DNA of 64,000 bases from JAEZDR01 sp039811185 (GCA_039811185.1 JBDHYF010000008.1:62001-126000); one strand, 5' to 3'. Positions 16,554 through 26,229 are shown, numbered from the stretch's first letter. Translations and numbers: made by a program. Notes: generated by a model from the letters alone, not told the origin.

Positions 16554-17648
16554 ATGATTGAATCTGAAATTTTAAAGGCACTTTCCACTGTTCAGGAACC
16601 CGATTTGGGAAAAGATCTTGTAACGCTCAACATGGTAAAAGATATTGTAATCGATGGCGATAATGTTCGCTTTACCATTGTACTTACCACGCCCGCCTGT
16701 CCGTTAAAAGAAATGATGAAGAACGCTTGCGTTACTGCCATTCGGGAGATGGTGAACAAGCAAGCTGTTGTAGACGTAAACTTTACCGCTAACACCAACT
16801 CGTTGCGGCAAGACGAAAACGTTTTGAAAGGAGTTAAAAATATCATTGCTGTTGTGAGTGGCAAAGGCGGTGTAGGAAAAAGCACCGTTGCTGCAAACCT
16901 CGCACTCGCTTTTGCAGAAGAAGGTGCGAAAGTGGGATTGATGGATGCAGATATATACGGCCCCAGCGTTCCCATTATGTTTGGTGTAAGAGGCGAACGC
17001 CCGATGATGAAAGATGTGAACGGCAAAGGCATGATTGTTCCGATGGAGCGATTTGGAATTAAACTGATGAGCATCGGTTTGCTGGTAGATGAAAAAAATG
17101 CGGTTATTTGGCGTGGGCCTATGGCGAGCAGCGCCATCCGCCAGTTTGTTACCGATGTCGACTGGGGCAATCTGGATTACCTTGTGATTGATATGCCGCC
17201 CGGCACCGGCGATATTCATTTAACGCTGATGCAAACGGTGCCGATAACCGGCGCAGTAGTGGTTTCCACACCACAAGACGTTGCGCTCGTTGATGCCAAA
17301 AAGGCGATTGCCATGCTGAATCAGGCACAGATTAAAATCCCGATTGTAGGATTGGTTGAAAACATGGCCTACTTTACACCGAAAGAACTTCCGGAAAACA
17401 AATACTACATCTTTGGAAAAGAAGGCGGCCGTAAGCTCGCAGAGCAGTACGAAATTGCGTTCTTAGGGCAGATACCCATTGTACAATCGATTAGAGAAGG
17501 CGGTGATATCGGCGTTCCTGTGATGAAGAGTGACGATATAATTTCTAAAACTGCCTTTACCAATTTTGCGGGTGTAGCTGCAAGAAATATCGCTATCAGA
17601 AACGCTAATCTGCCTAAATCGCGCATGGTTGAGGTAACCACTTATTAG
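16554..17648 (+). CDS. Mrp/NBP35-family Fe-S carrier ATPase
   Basis: Cytosolic P-loop protein thought to carry or insert iron-sulfur clusters. The N-terminal MIP18-like (DUF59) domain (about 1-85) opens with LSTVQEPDLGKDLV and includes TTPACPLKEMM. The ATPase part has the deviant Walker A VVSGKGGVGKST (about 101-112), the switch LMDADIYGPSVP and the Walker B VIDMPPGTGDIH. The CxxC pair typical of many Mrp proteins near the C-terminus is not evident; the ATPase domain is otherwise complete. I choose the ATG at 16554 over the GTG at 16551. Confidence 0.95.
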   Translation: MIESEILKALSTVQEPDLGKDLVTLNMVKDIVIDGDNVRFTIVLTTPACPLKEMMKNACVTAIREMVNKQAVVDVNFTANTNSLRQDENVLKGVKNIIAVVSGKGGVGKSTVAANLALAFAEEGAKVGLMDADIYGPSVPIMFGVRGERPMMKDVNGKGMIVPMERFGIKLMSIGLLVDEKNAVIWRGPMASSAIRQFVTDVDWGNLDYLVIDMPPGTGDIHLTLMQTVPITGAVVVSTPQDVALVDAKKAIAMLNQAQIKIPIVGLVENMAYFTPKELPENKYYIFGKEGGRKLAEQYEIAFLGQIPIVQSIREGGDIGVPVMKSDDIISKTAFTNFAGVAARNIAIRNANLPKSRMVEVTTY

Positions 17649-17700
17649 CCTTGTTGATAGTTGCGCAGGGTTTTTGCAACCCTTTCCTCAATATCTTAAT

Positions 17701-19758
17701 ATGGAAAAAAAATTCTTGGCCGGTAAGAAATATGAGGACGAAAACTTTATCGACACCTCGCGGCCGGTATGGAATTATTCGTTGTTTACGGCAGAAGACA
17801 TCCGCAACTTTCAAAACGGTACGCACTATAATCTCTACCGCTTTTTTGGCAACAAAAGCATGGCGGTGCAAAATGCAGCCGGCATCTATTTTTCTGTTTG
17901 GGCGCCCAGCGCAAAACTGGTAACTGTTTTCGGCGACTTCAATGACTGGAATAAAGACGGCCATCCGCTGTTTCCACGGCTCGATAAGTCGGGGATTTGG
18001 GAAGGTTTTGTGCCGAACATTGAGCAGGGTTGTCGGTACAAATACTGCATTACAACGCAAAAAAACACGCGTCACGACAAGGGTGATCCTTTTGCGCATT
18101 ATTGGGAAAAGCCACCCGAAACAGCATCGGTTGTATGGAGTTTAGATTATGAATGGACGGATGGAGAATGGCTGAAGAATCGTACAAAGAAAAACTCATT
18201 GCAATCGCCATGGTCGGTATACGAGTTACATCTTGGTAGCTGGATGCGGCCGGATAAAAACGATGAAACCCGGTACAACTCTTATCATCAAATTGCCGAG
18301 CGTCTGGTTCCTTATGTAAAGGAGATGGGTTTTACACACGTGGAGTTTATGCCGGTGATGGAGCATCCGTTCGATGGAAGCTGGGGCTATCAGGGAACGG
18401 GTTTTTTTGCGCCCACAAGCCGCTTTGGTAGCCCGCAGGATTTTATGGCATTGGTTGATGCGCTGCATGGGGAGGGAATTGGCGTTATCCTCGATTGGGT
18501 ACCCTCGCATTTTCCGCACGATGCGCACGGCTTATTTCTGTTCGACGGTGCGCACACCTACGAATATGCCGATATGCGAAAGGGCTTTCATCCCGACTGG
18601 AACTCGTACATCTTCAATTATAAAAGGGGAGAAGTGAAGTCGTTCCTGATCAGCAGCGCAAAATTCTGGTGCAACCGGATGCACGCCGATGGGTTGAGGG
18701 TTGATGCGGTTAGTTCCATGCTAAAGCTCGATTACAGCCGGAATGCAGGCGAGTGGGAGCCCAATGAGTTTGGAGGGAACGGTAACCTCGAAGCTATTGC
18801 TTTTATAAAAGATTTGAATGAAACGCTGTACCGCGATATTCCCGGTATACAAACTATTGCCGAGGAAGCTACCGACTGGCCGGGCGTTAGTACGCCCACA
18901 AGCGCGGGCGGTTTAGGGTTTGGAATGAAATGGATGATGGGATGGATGCAGGATACGCTGAAATATTTTAAGAAGGACCCTTGGTTCCGCCAGTTCCATC
19001 AAAACGATTTTACGTTCAGCATGATGTATTTCTATGATGAAAACTTTATGTTGCCCTTCAGTCATGATGAAGTGGTGCACGGAAAAAGCCCGCTGATTTA
19101 CAAGATGCCCGGCGATGAGTGGCAGAAGTTTGCAAACCTTCGGTTGCTGTATGGTTATATGTTTACCCATCCGGGAACAAAACTGCTGTTTATGGGAAAC
19201 GAGTTTGGCCAAACGAGCGAATGGAGCCACCGTACAGAATTACAGTGGGAGCTTTTAAATTTTCCCTCCCACCGCGGCATTCAGTTGTGCGTAAAACAGT
19301 TGAATCATTTGTACACTGCCGAGCCTGCACTTTACGAAAAGCAGTTTGAACCCGGAGGCTTCGAATGGCTGGATTTAAACCATCGCAACGAATCGGTTGT
19401 AAGCTACATCCGGCGCGGGTTTCGGACGGAAGATGATCTCACAATTGTTTTAAATCTTACGCCGGAGCCGCGCAGATACTGGAAGCTGCATATAAAGGGG
19501 TTTGGGAGATGGAAAGAAATATTCAATTCAGACGACAGCGCCTTTGGAGGAACGGGTGAGTTCCTGAATGCTCAAATTCCTGCTAAGCAAGTCGGCAATG
19601 AACCGAATGATTTAAAAACGAAGAAGCAGATGAAAAAGTCGGACAACAAAAGAAAAACAGCGCCGCTGTTATACGAAGTAGAAATTTCTTTGCCGCCTTT
19701 ATCTGCCGTTGTGCTAAAACAACAGTTAAAACATGATTTATCTCATATCAAAGAATAA
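17701..19758 (+). CDS. glgB: 1,4-alpha-glucan branching enzyme
   Basis: GH13 enzyme that makes alpha-1,6 branches in glycogen. A CBM48 domain (about 65-150, with WAPSAKLVTVFGDFNDWN) precedes the (beta/alpha)8 barrel. Catalytic residues are visible: the nucleophile aspartate in GLRVDAVSSML, the acid/base glutamate in TIAEEATDWP, and the FSHDEVVHGK motif. The C-terminal beta domain contains a lysine-rich stretch (about 640-662) that looks like a small insertion. The TTG at 17674 would also be in frame, but the ATG at 17701 is the natural start. No other glycogen genes are in the window. Confidence 0.93.
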   Translation: MEKKFLAGKKYEDENFIDTSRPVWNYSLFTAEDIRNFQNGTHYNLYRFFGNKSMAVQNAAGIYFSVWAPSAKLVTVFGDFNDWNKDGHPLFPRLDKSGIWEGFVPNIEQGCRYKYCITTQKNTRHDKGDPFAHYWEKPPETASVVWSLDYEWTDGEWLKNRTKKNSLQSPWSVYELHLGSWMRPDKNDETRYNSYHQIAERLVPYVKEMGFTHVEFMPVMEHPFDGSWGYQGTGFFAPTSRFGSPQDFMALVDALHGEGIGVILDWVPSHFPHDAHGLFLFDGAHTYEYADMRKGFHPDWNSYIFNYKRGEVKSFLISSAKFWCNRMHADGLRVDAVSSMLKLDYSRNAGEWEPNEFGGNGNLEAIAFIKDLNETLYRDIPGIQTIAEEATDWPGVSTPTSAGGLGFGMKWMMGWMQDTLKYFKKDPWFRQFHQNDFTFSMMYFYDENFMLPFSHDEVVHGKSPLIYKMPGDEWQKFANLRLLYGYMFTHPGTKLLFMGNEFGQTSEWSHRTELQWELLNFPSHRGIQLCVKQLNHLYTAEPALYEKQFEPGGFEWLDLNHRNESVVSYIRRGFRTEDDLTIVLNLTPEPRRYWKLHIKGFGRWKEIFNSDDSAFGGTGEFLNAQIPAKQVGNEPNDLKTKKQMKKSDNKRKTAPLLYEVEISLPPLSAVVLKQQLKHDLSHIKE

Positions 19759-19767
19759 ATACTAAAG

Positions 19768-19775
19768 TAGTTTTG
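19768..19775 (+). promoter_or_regulatory. -7 element upstream of azurin
   Basis: TAGTTTTG matches TAnnTTTG, 31 bp before the azurin ATG. Confidence 0.45.
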
Positions 19776-19806
19776 CACCACTTAAATTTTAAAACTTAAA
19801 TATTTA

Positions 19807-20325
19807 ATGATGAAAACGCTAAAACTAGTCCTTGCATTTTCTTTAATGGTTTTTGTTGCTGCTTCATGCGGAGATAATAAGAGTGAAACTACAACCGAAA
19901 CTACCGAATCAACAACGTTAACCGAACCAACAGAAGCCCCAACGGACACTGCTGTTCTTGAAATTCATGGTACTGACGAAATGAAATTCGACAAATCGGT
20001 TTTAACTGCAAAAGCCGGACAAGTGGTTCAACTGACTTTGAAGCACGTTGGAAAAATGCCGAAGGATGCAATGGGTCATAATTGGGTTCTGCTACAGCAG
20101 GGAACTGATATTGCTGCATTTGGCGCTGATGCTGCCGGTGCAAAAGATGCTGATTATATCCCGTCTTCACAAAGCGATAAAGTGCTTGCGCATACAAAAT
20201 TATTAGGTGGCGGAGAAAGCGATACCATCACCTTTACGGCGCCTGCTGAAAAAGGAAACTATCCTTTTATCTGCTCATTCCCCGGACACTTCGGAATGAT
20301 GAAGGGCGAGTTTGTAGTGGAATAA
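19807..20325 (+). CDS. Azurin-type blue copper lipoprotein
   Basis: A 172-residue electron carrier, likely tethered to a membrane through a lipobox cysteine (VAASC, about residue 21). A Thr/Glu-rich linker of about 30 residues leads to the cupredoxin domain. Type 1 copper ligands are all present: the histidine in MGHNWVL, the cysteine in FICSFPGH, the histidine in FPGH and the methionine in FGMMKG. In other bacteria azurin donates electrons to cytochrome oxidase or peroxidase; the partner here is unknown. Own promoter and terminator, so probably transcribed alone. Confidence 0.93.
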   Translation: MMKTLKLVLAFSLMVFVAASCGDNKSETTTETTESTTLTEPTEAPTDTAVLEIHGTDEMKFDKSVLTAKAGQVVQLTLKHVGKMPKDAMGHNWVLLQQGTDIAAFGADAAGAKDADYIPSSQSDKVLAHTKLLGGGESDTITFTAPAEKGNYPFICSFPGHFGMMKGEFVVE

Positions 20326-20348
20326 ATTTTTCTTCATTTTCTGTTTTG

Positions 20349-20378
20349 AAAGTGACGGCTGCGGCTGTCACTTTTTTT
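20349..20378 (+). terminator. Intrinsic terminator after azurin
   Basis: An 8-bp stem, AAAGTGAC paired with GTCACTTT, with a GC-rich ten-base loop and a run of T. 24 bp after the azurin stop. Confidence 0.8.
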
Positions 20379-20410
20379 TCAAACGGACTGGACAACAGCC
20401 GTCGTTTCTT

Positions 20411-20564
20411 CCTCACAATGACGTGGCTTTTGCGGAGGAAGCATCCCACAAAACGAAGTCAATCTAACATCAACGAACGTCATTGCGAGGGCAGCTAAGT
20501 AATCTGTTTTAAGGAACTACAACCGGTTACATGCTTTCTGCGGAGGAAACATCCTGCAAAAAAC
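20411..20564. repeat. Intergenic repeat cluster
   Basis: The 242-bp gap between azurin and the HisC-like gene holds repeated units. CGTCATTGCGAGG at 20478-20490 recurs inverted with one change at 20411-20423. A TGCGGAGGAA(G/A)CATCC unit followed by an A-rich end occurs at 20431-20454 and 20539-20564. The CGTCATTGCGAG core resembles a dispersed repeat seen between genes in many bacterial genomes. Copies elsewhere in the window were not noticed. Confidence 0.55.
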
Positions 20565-20567
20565 TTT

Positions 20568-21611
20568 TTAGATAGATGGGTTGAATGCCGACAGCGCATC
20601 CACTAAGGCAGTCAGTTCATGCTCGTTTCCGATACTGATGCGCAGAACATCCTTCAGAGATGAGGATGTGATTTTTTTTGTTTTGACAGAGTGATCGAGC
20701 AGATGTTGATGAACAGCCGCTCCATCGAAAAATTTCACTAGCAGAAAGTTAGCATCCGAGGGAAACACTTTCTCCACGATAGCCATCTGCTCCAAAACGC
20801 CCTTAAGTGCAACCCGCATGGCAACAACCTCACGGGTCATGCTGTTGGTTTGTCCAATTTCCTCAAAAGCTTGCAGCGCAATGGTCGCAGCGGCTTGTGA
20901 TATATTGCTTCCCGGTCTTGAAAGTTTCAGAAACGCCGTAATCGATGCTGAAGCAAATGCGCAGCAAATGTTTAATCCGGCAAGGCCCCACGCTCCGTTA
21001 AAGTTTTGCAGAACAACAAGGTTCTCGTAGTCGTTTAGCTCACCTGCCATCGACCGCTGCCGTGCGAAGTTGATATGTGCTTCATCCACTACAACCACTC
21101 CGTCGAAATTATTCAGAAGCGCCTCAATCGCTTCCCGTTCCAGGCTGTTGCCGGCAATGCTGTTTGGCGAACTGATAAAGACCAGCTTTGTATTTGCGCC
21201 TGCTGCATTTTCAAGATGTACGAGGTCGAGTTGAAAATCGTCGGCCAACGGAACCTCTTTTACAGTAGCTCCGTGCCTGCTGGCCGCCGCAATAAAAGAA
21301 GAATCTTCGGGTGTGCAAATAACCACTTCGTCTTTACTCCCCGGTTCGCAAAAGCAGTCGAGCAGTGCACTTACAACAGCGCTTCTTCCATGCGCAACAA
21401 ACACCTGCTCCGCTGCAATCTGTTTAATTCCCGCAATGGCTGCAGCAAGGTCATCGTCGTTTTTCCGGAATCGGTTATACCATTTCGGGAGCGGCGAGCC
21501 GAGTCCGTTTTCGTTGGCGCTTAAATCGGTTTCACAGTCAACACCGGTTAACAAACCGCCTTCATCATTAATTTTCAGAAAATATTTTCGCACCAACTTC
21601 TGCAACTCCAT
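20568..21611 (-). CDS. HisC-like aminotransferase homologue lacking the PLP lysine
   Basis: A 347-residue fold-type I aminotransferase homologue, clearly related to histidinol-phosphate aminotransferase: DLSANENGLGSPL, DDFQLDLVHLE, VVVDEAHINFA, AWGLAGLN and LRISIGNE align with HisC landmarks. But the active site is rewritten. The segment that should be SKAWGLAG reads NGAWGLAG, so the Schiff-base lysine is glycine (codon GGA at about 20987). GSDE at the phosphate site is GRSA, and the tyrosines of PPTY and DEAY are lost. The frame is intact, so it is probably a pseudoenzyme rather than a dead gene. It lies seven bases downstream of rseP in the same direction. Function unknown. Confidence 0.8.
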   Translation of the reverse strand: MELQKLVRKYFLKINDEGGLLTGVDCETDLSANENGLGSPLPKWYNRFRKNDDDLAAAIAGIKQIAAEQVFVAHGRSAVVSALLDCFCEPGSKDEVVICTPEDSSFIAAASRHGATVKEVPLADDFQLDLVHLENAAGANTKLVFISSPNSIAGNSLEREAIEALLNNFDGVVVVDEAHINFARQRSMAGELNDYENLVVLQNFNGAWGLAGLNICCAFASASITAFLKLSRPGSNISQAAATIALQAFEEIGQTNSMTREVVAMRVALKGVLEQMAIVEKVFPSDANFLLVKFFDGAAVHQHLLDHSVKTKKITSSSLKDVLRISIGNEHELTALVDALSAFNPSI

Positions 21612-21617
21612 AACCCA

Positions 21618-22961
21618 TTATTTAGTAAACATGCGCCAGAAATCGAGGCCAAGCGCATAGGCCATTAAGCCAATCAGCAAAATCATTCCCACCATTTGCG
21701 CAATTTCCATAAACTTGTCGCCGGGTTTTTTTCCGGTAATCATTTCATATAACGTAAATAGCGCATGCCCACCGTCCAGTGCCGGAATGGGCAGAATATT
21801 CATGAACGCAAGAATGATGGAAAAAATGGCCGTCAGTGTCCAGAATTTTTCCCAGTCCCAAACGCCCGGAAACGTGTTCCCAATGCTGATTACGCTGCCC
21901 AAAGAATCTTTGGCAGCAACTTTTCCGGTAAAGATTTGTTTGAGTCCCGTAACATATTTTCCAAGCGTTTCGAAGCATCTTGAAATACCTGCGGGAACAC
22001 TTTCGATCAAGCTGTATTTTTTTGTTTCGGAGCCCAGCAAAGTATAAGGCGATGTGGATAGAAAACCCACAGAGGTTCCTGACAGCTTCACTTTCACATC
22101 TACCGGCTCGCCTGCTCGAACAACCTGCAACAGCACTTCCTGGTTTTCGTATTTCTTTTTCAAACTGTCGAACTGATGATAGAAGGGCGCAGGGTAATGA
22201 TTGATTCCAACAATCGTATCATTCTTCAACAACGTGTTTTCAATAAAGTTCTTCGGCATGGTAACCGAATCCACCACCACCGGAAACCGGTAAGAGATAA
22301 ATCGTTGTAACCGGGTTTTGTTTAGGTCTTTTACAAAGTCGCTAGGAATATTAATTGTTTGTTTTTCGCCATTGCGAATGAGTTGAATGGTCGACACTTC
22401 ATTCAAAACAATATCGGCCGGCACTACATCGAGCGACTCTACAGGTCGGTTATCGAGCGATACAATTTTATCGCCGGACTGCAATCCGATTTTTCGTCCA
22501 AGGCTGTCGGCATAAATTCCATACTTCGCATTTTCCAGGGGCACATACGTGTCGCCCCATACAAACGTGATCATAATAAAAAGCACCAACGCCAACAGTA
22601 TGTTCACCACCACGCCGCCGATCATGATGATTAGCCGTTGCCAGGCCGGTTTGCTGCGAAACTCCCAGGGCTGCGGCGCTTGCTTCATCTGATCTTTGTC
22701 CATGCTCTCATCTATCATTCCCGCAATCTTCACATATCCTCCGAACGGAACCCATCCAAGGCCGTACTCTGTATCACCGATTTTCTTTTTAAAGAGGCTG
22801 AATCCCGGATTGAAGAAAAGGTAAAATTTATCTACCCGCGTTTTAAACCATCGCGCCGGTAAGAAGTGCCCGAGTTCGTGAAGGATTACCAAAATAGAAA
22901 ACGATAAGATAAACTGGCCCGTCTTAATTAAAACACTGCTCAGGTCTATTGCTAACAACAT
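21618..22961 (-). CDS. rseP: Site-2 intramembrane zinc protease RseP
   Basis: Inner-membrane metalloprotease that cleaves transmembrane anchors, for example anti-sigma factors or remnant signal peptides. The HExxH zinc motif is in ILHELGHFLPARW (about residues 27-39), and the third ligand aspartate is in PIPALDGGHALF near the C-terminus. Between them lie PDZ-like sequences (for example GLQSGDKIVSLDNRPVESLDV). Four hydrophobic segments are visible. Follows dxr with a 27-bp gap, the usual arrangement in many bacteria. Confidence 0.95.
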   Translation of the reverse strand: MLLAIDLSSVLIKTGQFILSFSILVILHELGHFLPARWFKTRVDKFYLFFNPGFSLFKKKIGDTEYGLGWVPFGGYVKIAGMIDESMDKDQMKQAPQPWEFRSKPAWQRLIIMIGGVVVNILLALVLFIMITFVWGDTYVPLENAKYGIYADSLGRKIGLQSGDKIVSLDNRPVESLDVVPADIVLNEVSTIQLIRNGEKQTINIPSDFVKDLNKTRLQRFISYRFPVVVDSVTMPKNFIENTLLKNDTIVGINHYPAPFYHQFDSLKKKYENQEVLLQVVRAGEPVDVKVKLSGTSVGFLSTSPYTLLGSETKKYSLIESVPAGISRCFETLGKYVTGLKQIFTGKVAAKDSLGSVISIGNTFPGVWDWEKFWTLTAIFSIILAFMNILPIPALDGGHALFTLYEMITGKKPGDKFMEIAQMVGMILLIGLMAYALGLDFWRMFTK

Positions 22962-22988
22962 GAAATTCTTTCTCTTTAATTTTTATAA

Positions 22989-24146
22989 TCAGATGTGGAC
23001 CATGCCCGCGGCAAAATTGCGTGCTTCGGCATCAGAATCAAAATATTGATCGAGCGTTGGCTGTTCAATAAATGTTATTTTATTCATGGTTTGCTCCACC
23101 ACCTCTGTAATATCGAGAAAACCAATTCTGTTTTTAAGAAAAGCATAAACCGCAATTTCGTTTGCAGCGTTTAAAATACATGGCAGGTTACCGCCTTTAT
23201 AAAGCGCTTCCTCCGCCAGAGCTAAATTGCGAAACGTACGAACATCGGGCTCTTCAAAGGTGAGCGTATTGGGATTTCTAAAATCGTAACGCTTAAAAGT
23301 GTTGGGAATCCGATTTGGAAATGCCAGCGCATATTGAATGGGGAGCTTCATATCGGGCAATCCCATTTGCGACTTTACGCTGCCGTCTTCAAACACCACC
23401 ATGCTGTGCACAATGCTCTGCGGATGTATCACCACCTGAATTTGTTTGGGTTCCAGATTAAACAGCCACTTCGCTTCAATCATCTCAAGCCCTTTGTTCA
23501 TCAGTGTTGCAGAGTCTACCGTAATTTTTGCACCCATCGACCAGTTGGGATGCTGAAGCGCATGATCTCTTTTTACATTCACTAAAAAGTTGGGCTTCTT
23601 GCCTAAAAAAGGGCCGCCGCTCGCTGTGAGCACCACTTTTTCTATCTTGTTTCTTCCTTCACCCACAAGACATTGAAAAATGGCCGAATGCTCACTGTCG
23701 ACCGGAATAACCGGAACGCGGTTTTCTGCCGCCATCTGCATTACAATGTCTCCCGCCACCACAAGGGTTTCTTTGTTGGCAAGCGCAACGGGCTTTCCGG
23801 ATTTTATCGCCATCAGCGTAGGCTTTAACCCGGCAAAACCCACAATAGCGGCCAGCATTAAGTCGTAAACATCCATCGCCGCCGTCTCCTCCAGAGCTTT
23901 CTCGCCCGCAAATACTTTTACATCGGTGTTTGCAAGGGCATCTTTTACGGCCTGATATTTTTTATCATCCGTAATCACAACAATGTTAGGCCGGAATTTA
24001 AGCGCCTGTTGTATCAGCAGATCCGCATTGGCGTAAGCCGTTAGTACTTCCACAGAAAAAAGAGAAGGGTTGGCTTCAATTACTTCGAGCGCCTGCGTTC
24101 CTATTGAGCCGGTAGATCCGAAGAGGGCAATTCGTTTTTTTGTCAT
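22989..24146 (-). CDS. dxr: 1-deoxy-D-xylulose 5-phosphate reductoisomerase
   Basis: Makes 2-C-methyl-D-erythritol 4-phosphate in the non-mevalonate isoprenoid pathway, using NADPH and a divalent metal. Motifs: the nucleotide loop LFGSTGSIGTQAL (about 8-20), the metal site PVDSEHSAIFQCL, the flexible-loop region TASGGPFLGK and the substrate-binding ITVDSATLMNKGLEMIEAKW. Length (385) is normal. First gene of a leftward dxr-rseP-HisC-like group; it diverges from the ClC gene across a 205-bp gap. Confidence 0.96.
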   Translation of the reverse strand: MTKKRIALFGSTGSIGTQALEVIEANPSLFSVEVLTAYANADLLIQQALKFRPNIVVITDDKKYQAVKDALANTDVKVFAGEKALEETAAMDVYDLMLAAIVGFAGLKPTLMAIKSGKPVALANKETLVVAGDIVMQMAAENRVPVIPVDSEHSAIFQCLVGEGRNKIEKVVLTASGGPFLGKKPNFLVNVKRDHALQHPNWSMGAKITVDSATLMNKGLEMIEAKWLFNLEPKQIQVVIHPQSIVHSMVVFEDGSVKSQMGLPDMKLPIQYALAFPNRIPNTFKRYDFRNPNTLTFEEPDVRTFRNLALAEEALYKGGNLPCILNAANEIAVYAFLKNRIGFLDITEVVEQTMNKITFIEQPTLDQYFDSDAEARNFAAGMVHI

Positions 24147-24313
24147 TCTGTTTTATTAAGAAGCATTGCTTTTCAAAAGCGCGTAAAGATAATGAGTAAG
24201 CAGGAGGTAAGTCAATTTCTTTAACCGCTGCTTTTGCTGAAACAGTGCCTCGGTTTAATCGCAAATGCGTCAATCGGGAGCAGATAAAAACACAGCCCGA
24301 GAAAATCAATGCT

Positions 24314-24321
24314 TAATTTTG
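24314..24321 (+). promoter_or_regulatory. -7 element upstream of the ClC gene
   Basis: TAATTTTG matches TAnnTTTG, 30 bp before the ATG. Confidence 0.45.
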
Positions 24322-24351
24322 CGGCGCTAATCAGTCAGTTAAAAAACACCA

Positions 24352-26229
24352 ATGAAACAGAACCGCGCCGGTATTCCGCTCTCCGTTTCGCTCCAGCCCA
24401 CACTTAAAGCCGAAAACATTCAGGCCAAAACATCCAACAATAAAAAACGCCTGCTGTACATCAGCTTTCTTGCTGTGGTTATTGCCACCGCCATCAGCTT
24501 CATTGCCAAACTGCTGGTGTACCTCATCGACTTCATTACCAACATTTCTTTTTACGGAAGCTTTTCTGTTGCTGAAAACAATCCTGCACAAAACACGCTG
24601 GGTTGGTGGGTTGTGGTAATACCAGCCGCAGGCGGACTGCTCATTGGGTTGATGGCTTTTTACGGCTCCAAGGCCATTAGAGGACACGGTATTCCAGAAG
24701 CCATGGAACAGATTCTTACCAATCAAAGTCGAATTAAGCCCACTATTACCTATTTAAAGCCGCTCTCTGCTGCCATTTCAATCGGCACCGGCGGTCCGTT
24801 CGGAGCAGAAGGGCCGATCATTGCAACGGGAGGCGCCCTTGGTTCAATGCTTGGCCAGCTTTTGCACATCACTCATAACGAACGAAAAGTTTTGCTTGCA
24901 GCGGGCGCAACAGCGGGAATGTCGGCCATCTTCGGAAGTCCTGTGGCAGCAATATTTCTCGCAATAGAATTGTTGCTGTTCGAGTTTTCGCCGCGCTCAA
25001 TTATTCCGGTGGCGCTTGCCTGCATTACCGGTGCAGCAGGTCATCATTTGTTGTTTGGACAGATGCCGGTTTTTTACACCGGCACCGTTACGGAATCCGT
25101 TTCTAACCACGCATTGCTGATGTACAGCCTTGTTGGTATTGCCATTGGGCTGTTGTCGGTTGTTATCACCTTTCTGGTGTATTGGGTGGAGGATGCGTTT
25201 GAAAAACTACCCGTTCATTGGATGTGGTGGCCGGCTATCGGTGGGCTGGCAGTGGGCTTTATCGGTTATTTCAGGCCGGAAACGCTCGGCGTTGGCTATA
25301 ACAATATTACCAACATTCTTTCGGGAAGTTTGCCGCTTCATTTTGTTATTTCTCTTTGTGTGCTGAAATTTCTGTCGTGGGTAATTGCATTGGGCAGCGG
25401 TACCTCCGGCGGAACGCTGGCGCCGTTGTTAACGATTGGCGGCGCGCTGGGTGTGTTGGCGGGATGGCTGATTCAGCATTTGGTTCCTTCAGCGGGAGTA
25501 AGCATTCCGATGGCAGCGCTGGTAGGGATGGCGGCCATGTTCGCCGGCGCTTCCCGGGCTTTTATTACGTCGATACTTTTTGCTTTGGAAACCACCGGGC
25601 AGCACAACGCCATACTTCCCTTATTGGCGGCTTGCAGCGCAGCTTACTTCGTTTCTTTTTTCCTGATGGAGAATACCATCATGACTGAAAAAATTGCACG
25701 TCGCGGAATCAAAACACCCGATTCGTACGAACCCGATATTCTTGAAAAAGTTTCCGTTGCCGAAGTAATGGAAGAAGGAGGATTGATACTCGATGTAGAC
25801 AATACGATTGGTGATATAAACGAGTGGTTGCAACAGGAGCCTGCCTATCGATCGGCATTTTATATTCTGTCTTCTTCGGATGGTGAATACCTCGGAATGC
25901 TTTCCGACGCGCAATTAACCAACACCCTTTTTCCGCCATCAACAGAATTACGTGAGCTGATAAACGAAGAACCTGTTGCGGTGCCGGCGTCGGCAAGTTT
26001 AAGGGAGGCGGTGGAGGTGATGGCCACAAACAATACGGATGTGGTGGCAGTGATTAATAACGGTAACAAAATTGCCGGGATGGTGAATTACAGAAACGTG
26101 TTGCGGGGATATCGCCTTAGGTCGGCAGATGAAGAAAAAGGCAGGCCGTCAATTTCGCTGAAACGACGGGGACTGAAGCTTTTGGTGAGAGGTAAAAAAT
26201 TAAAGAGCCTGTTTGAGGCGAACGACTGA
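24352..26229 (+). CDS. ClC-family chloride channel/transporter with CBS domains
   Basis: A 625-residue membrane protein with about a dozen hydrophobic helices and the ClC pore motifs: GHGIPEA, GGPFGAEGPI (holding the gating glutamate equivalent to E148 of E. coli ClcA) and GSGTSGGTLAPLL. A cytosolic tail from about residue 455 carries two CBS motifs (VSVAEVMEEGG and EEPVAVPASASLREAVEVM) that usually sense adenine nucleotides, and ends in a basic stretch. Whether it is a channel or a Cl-/H+ exchanger cannot be told with certainty. Confidence 0.93.
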   Translation: MKQNRAGIPLSVSLQPTLKAENIQAKTSNNKKRLLYISFLAVVIATAISFIAKLLVYLIDFITNISFYGSFSVAENNPAQNTLGWWVVVIPAAGGLLIGLMAFYGSKAIRGHGIPEAMEQILTNQSRIKPTITYLKPLSAAISIGTGGPFGAEGPIIATGGALGSMLGQLLHITHNERKVLLAAGATAGMSAIFGSPVAAIFLAIELLLFEFSPRSIIPVALACITGAAGHHLLFGQMPVFYTGTVTESVSNHALLMYSLVGIAIGLLSVVITFLVYWVEDAFEKLPVHWMWWPAIGGLAVGFIGYFRPETLGVGYNNITNILSGSLPLHFVISLCVLKFLSWVIALGSGTSGGTLAPLLTIGGALGVLAGWLIQHLVPSAGVSIPMAALVGMAAMFAGASRAFITSILFALETTGQHNAILPLLAACSAAYFVSFFLMENTIMTEKIARRGIKTPDSYEPDILEKVSVAEVMEEGGLILDVDNTIGDINEWLQQEPAYRSAFYILSSSDGEYLGMLSDAQLTNTLFPPSTELRELINEEPVAVPASASLREAVEVMATNNTDVVAVINNGNKIAGMVNYRNVLRGYRLRSADEEKGRPSISLKRRGLKLLVRGKKLKSLFEAND

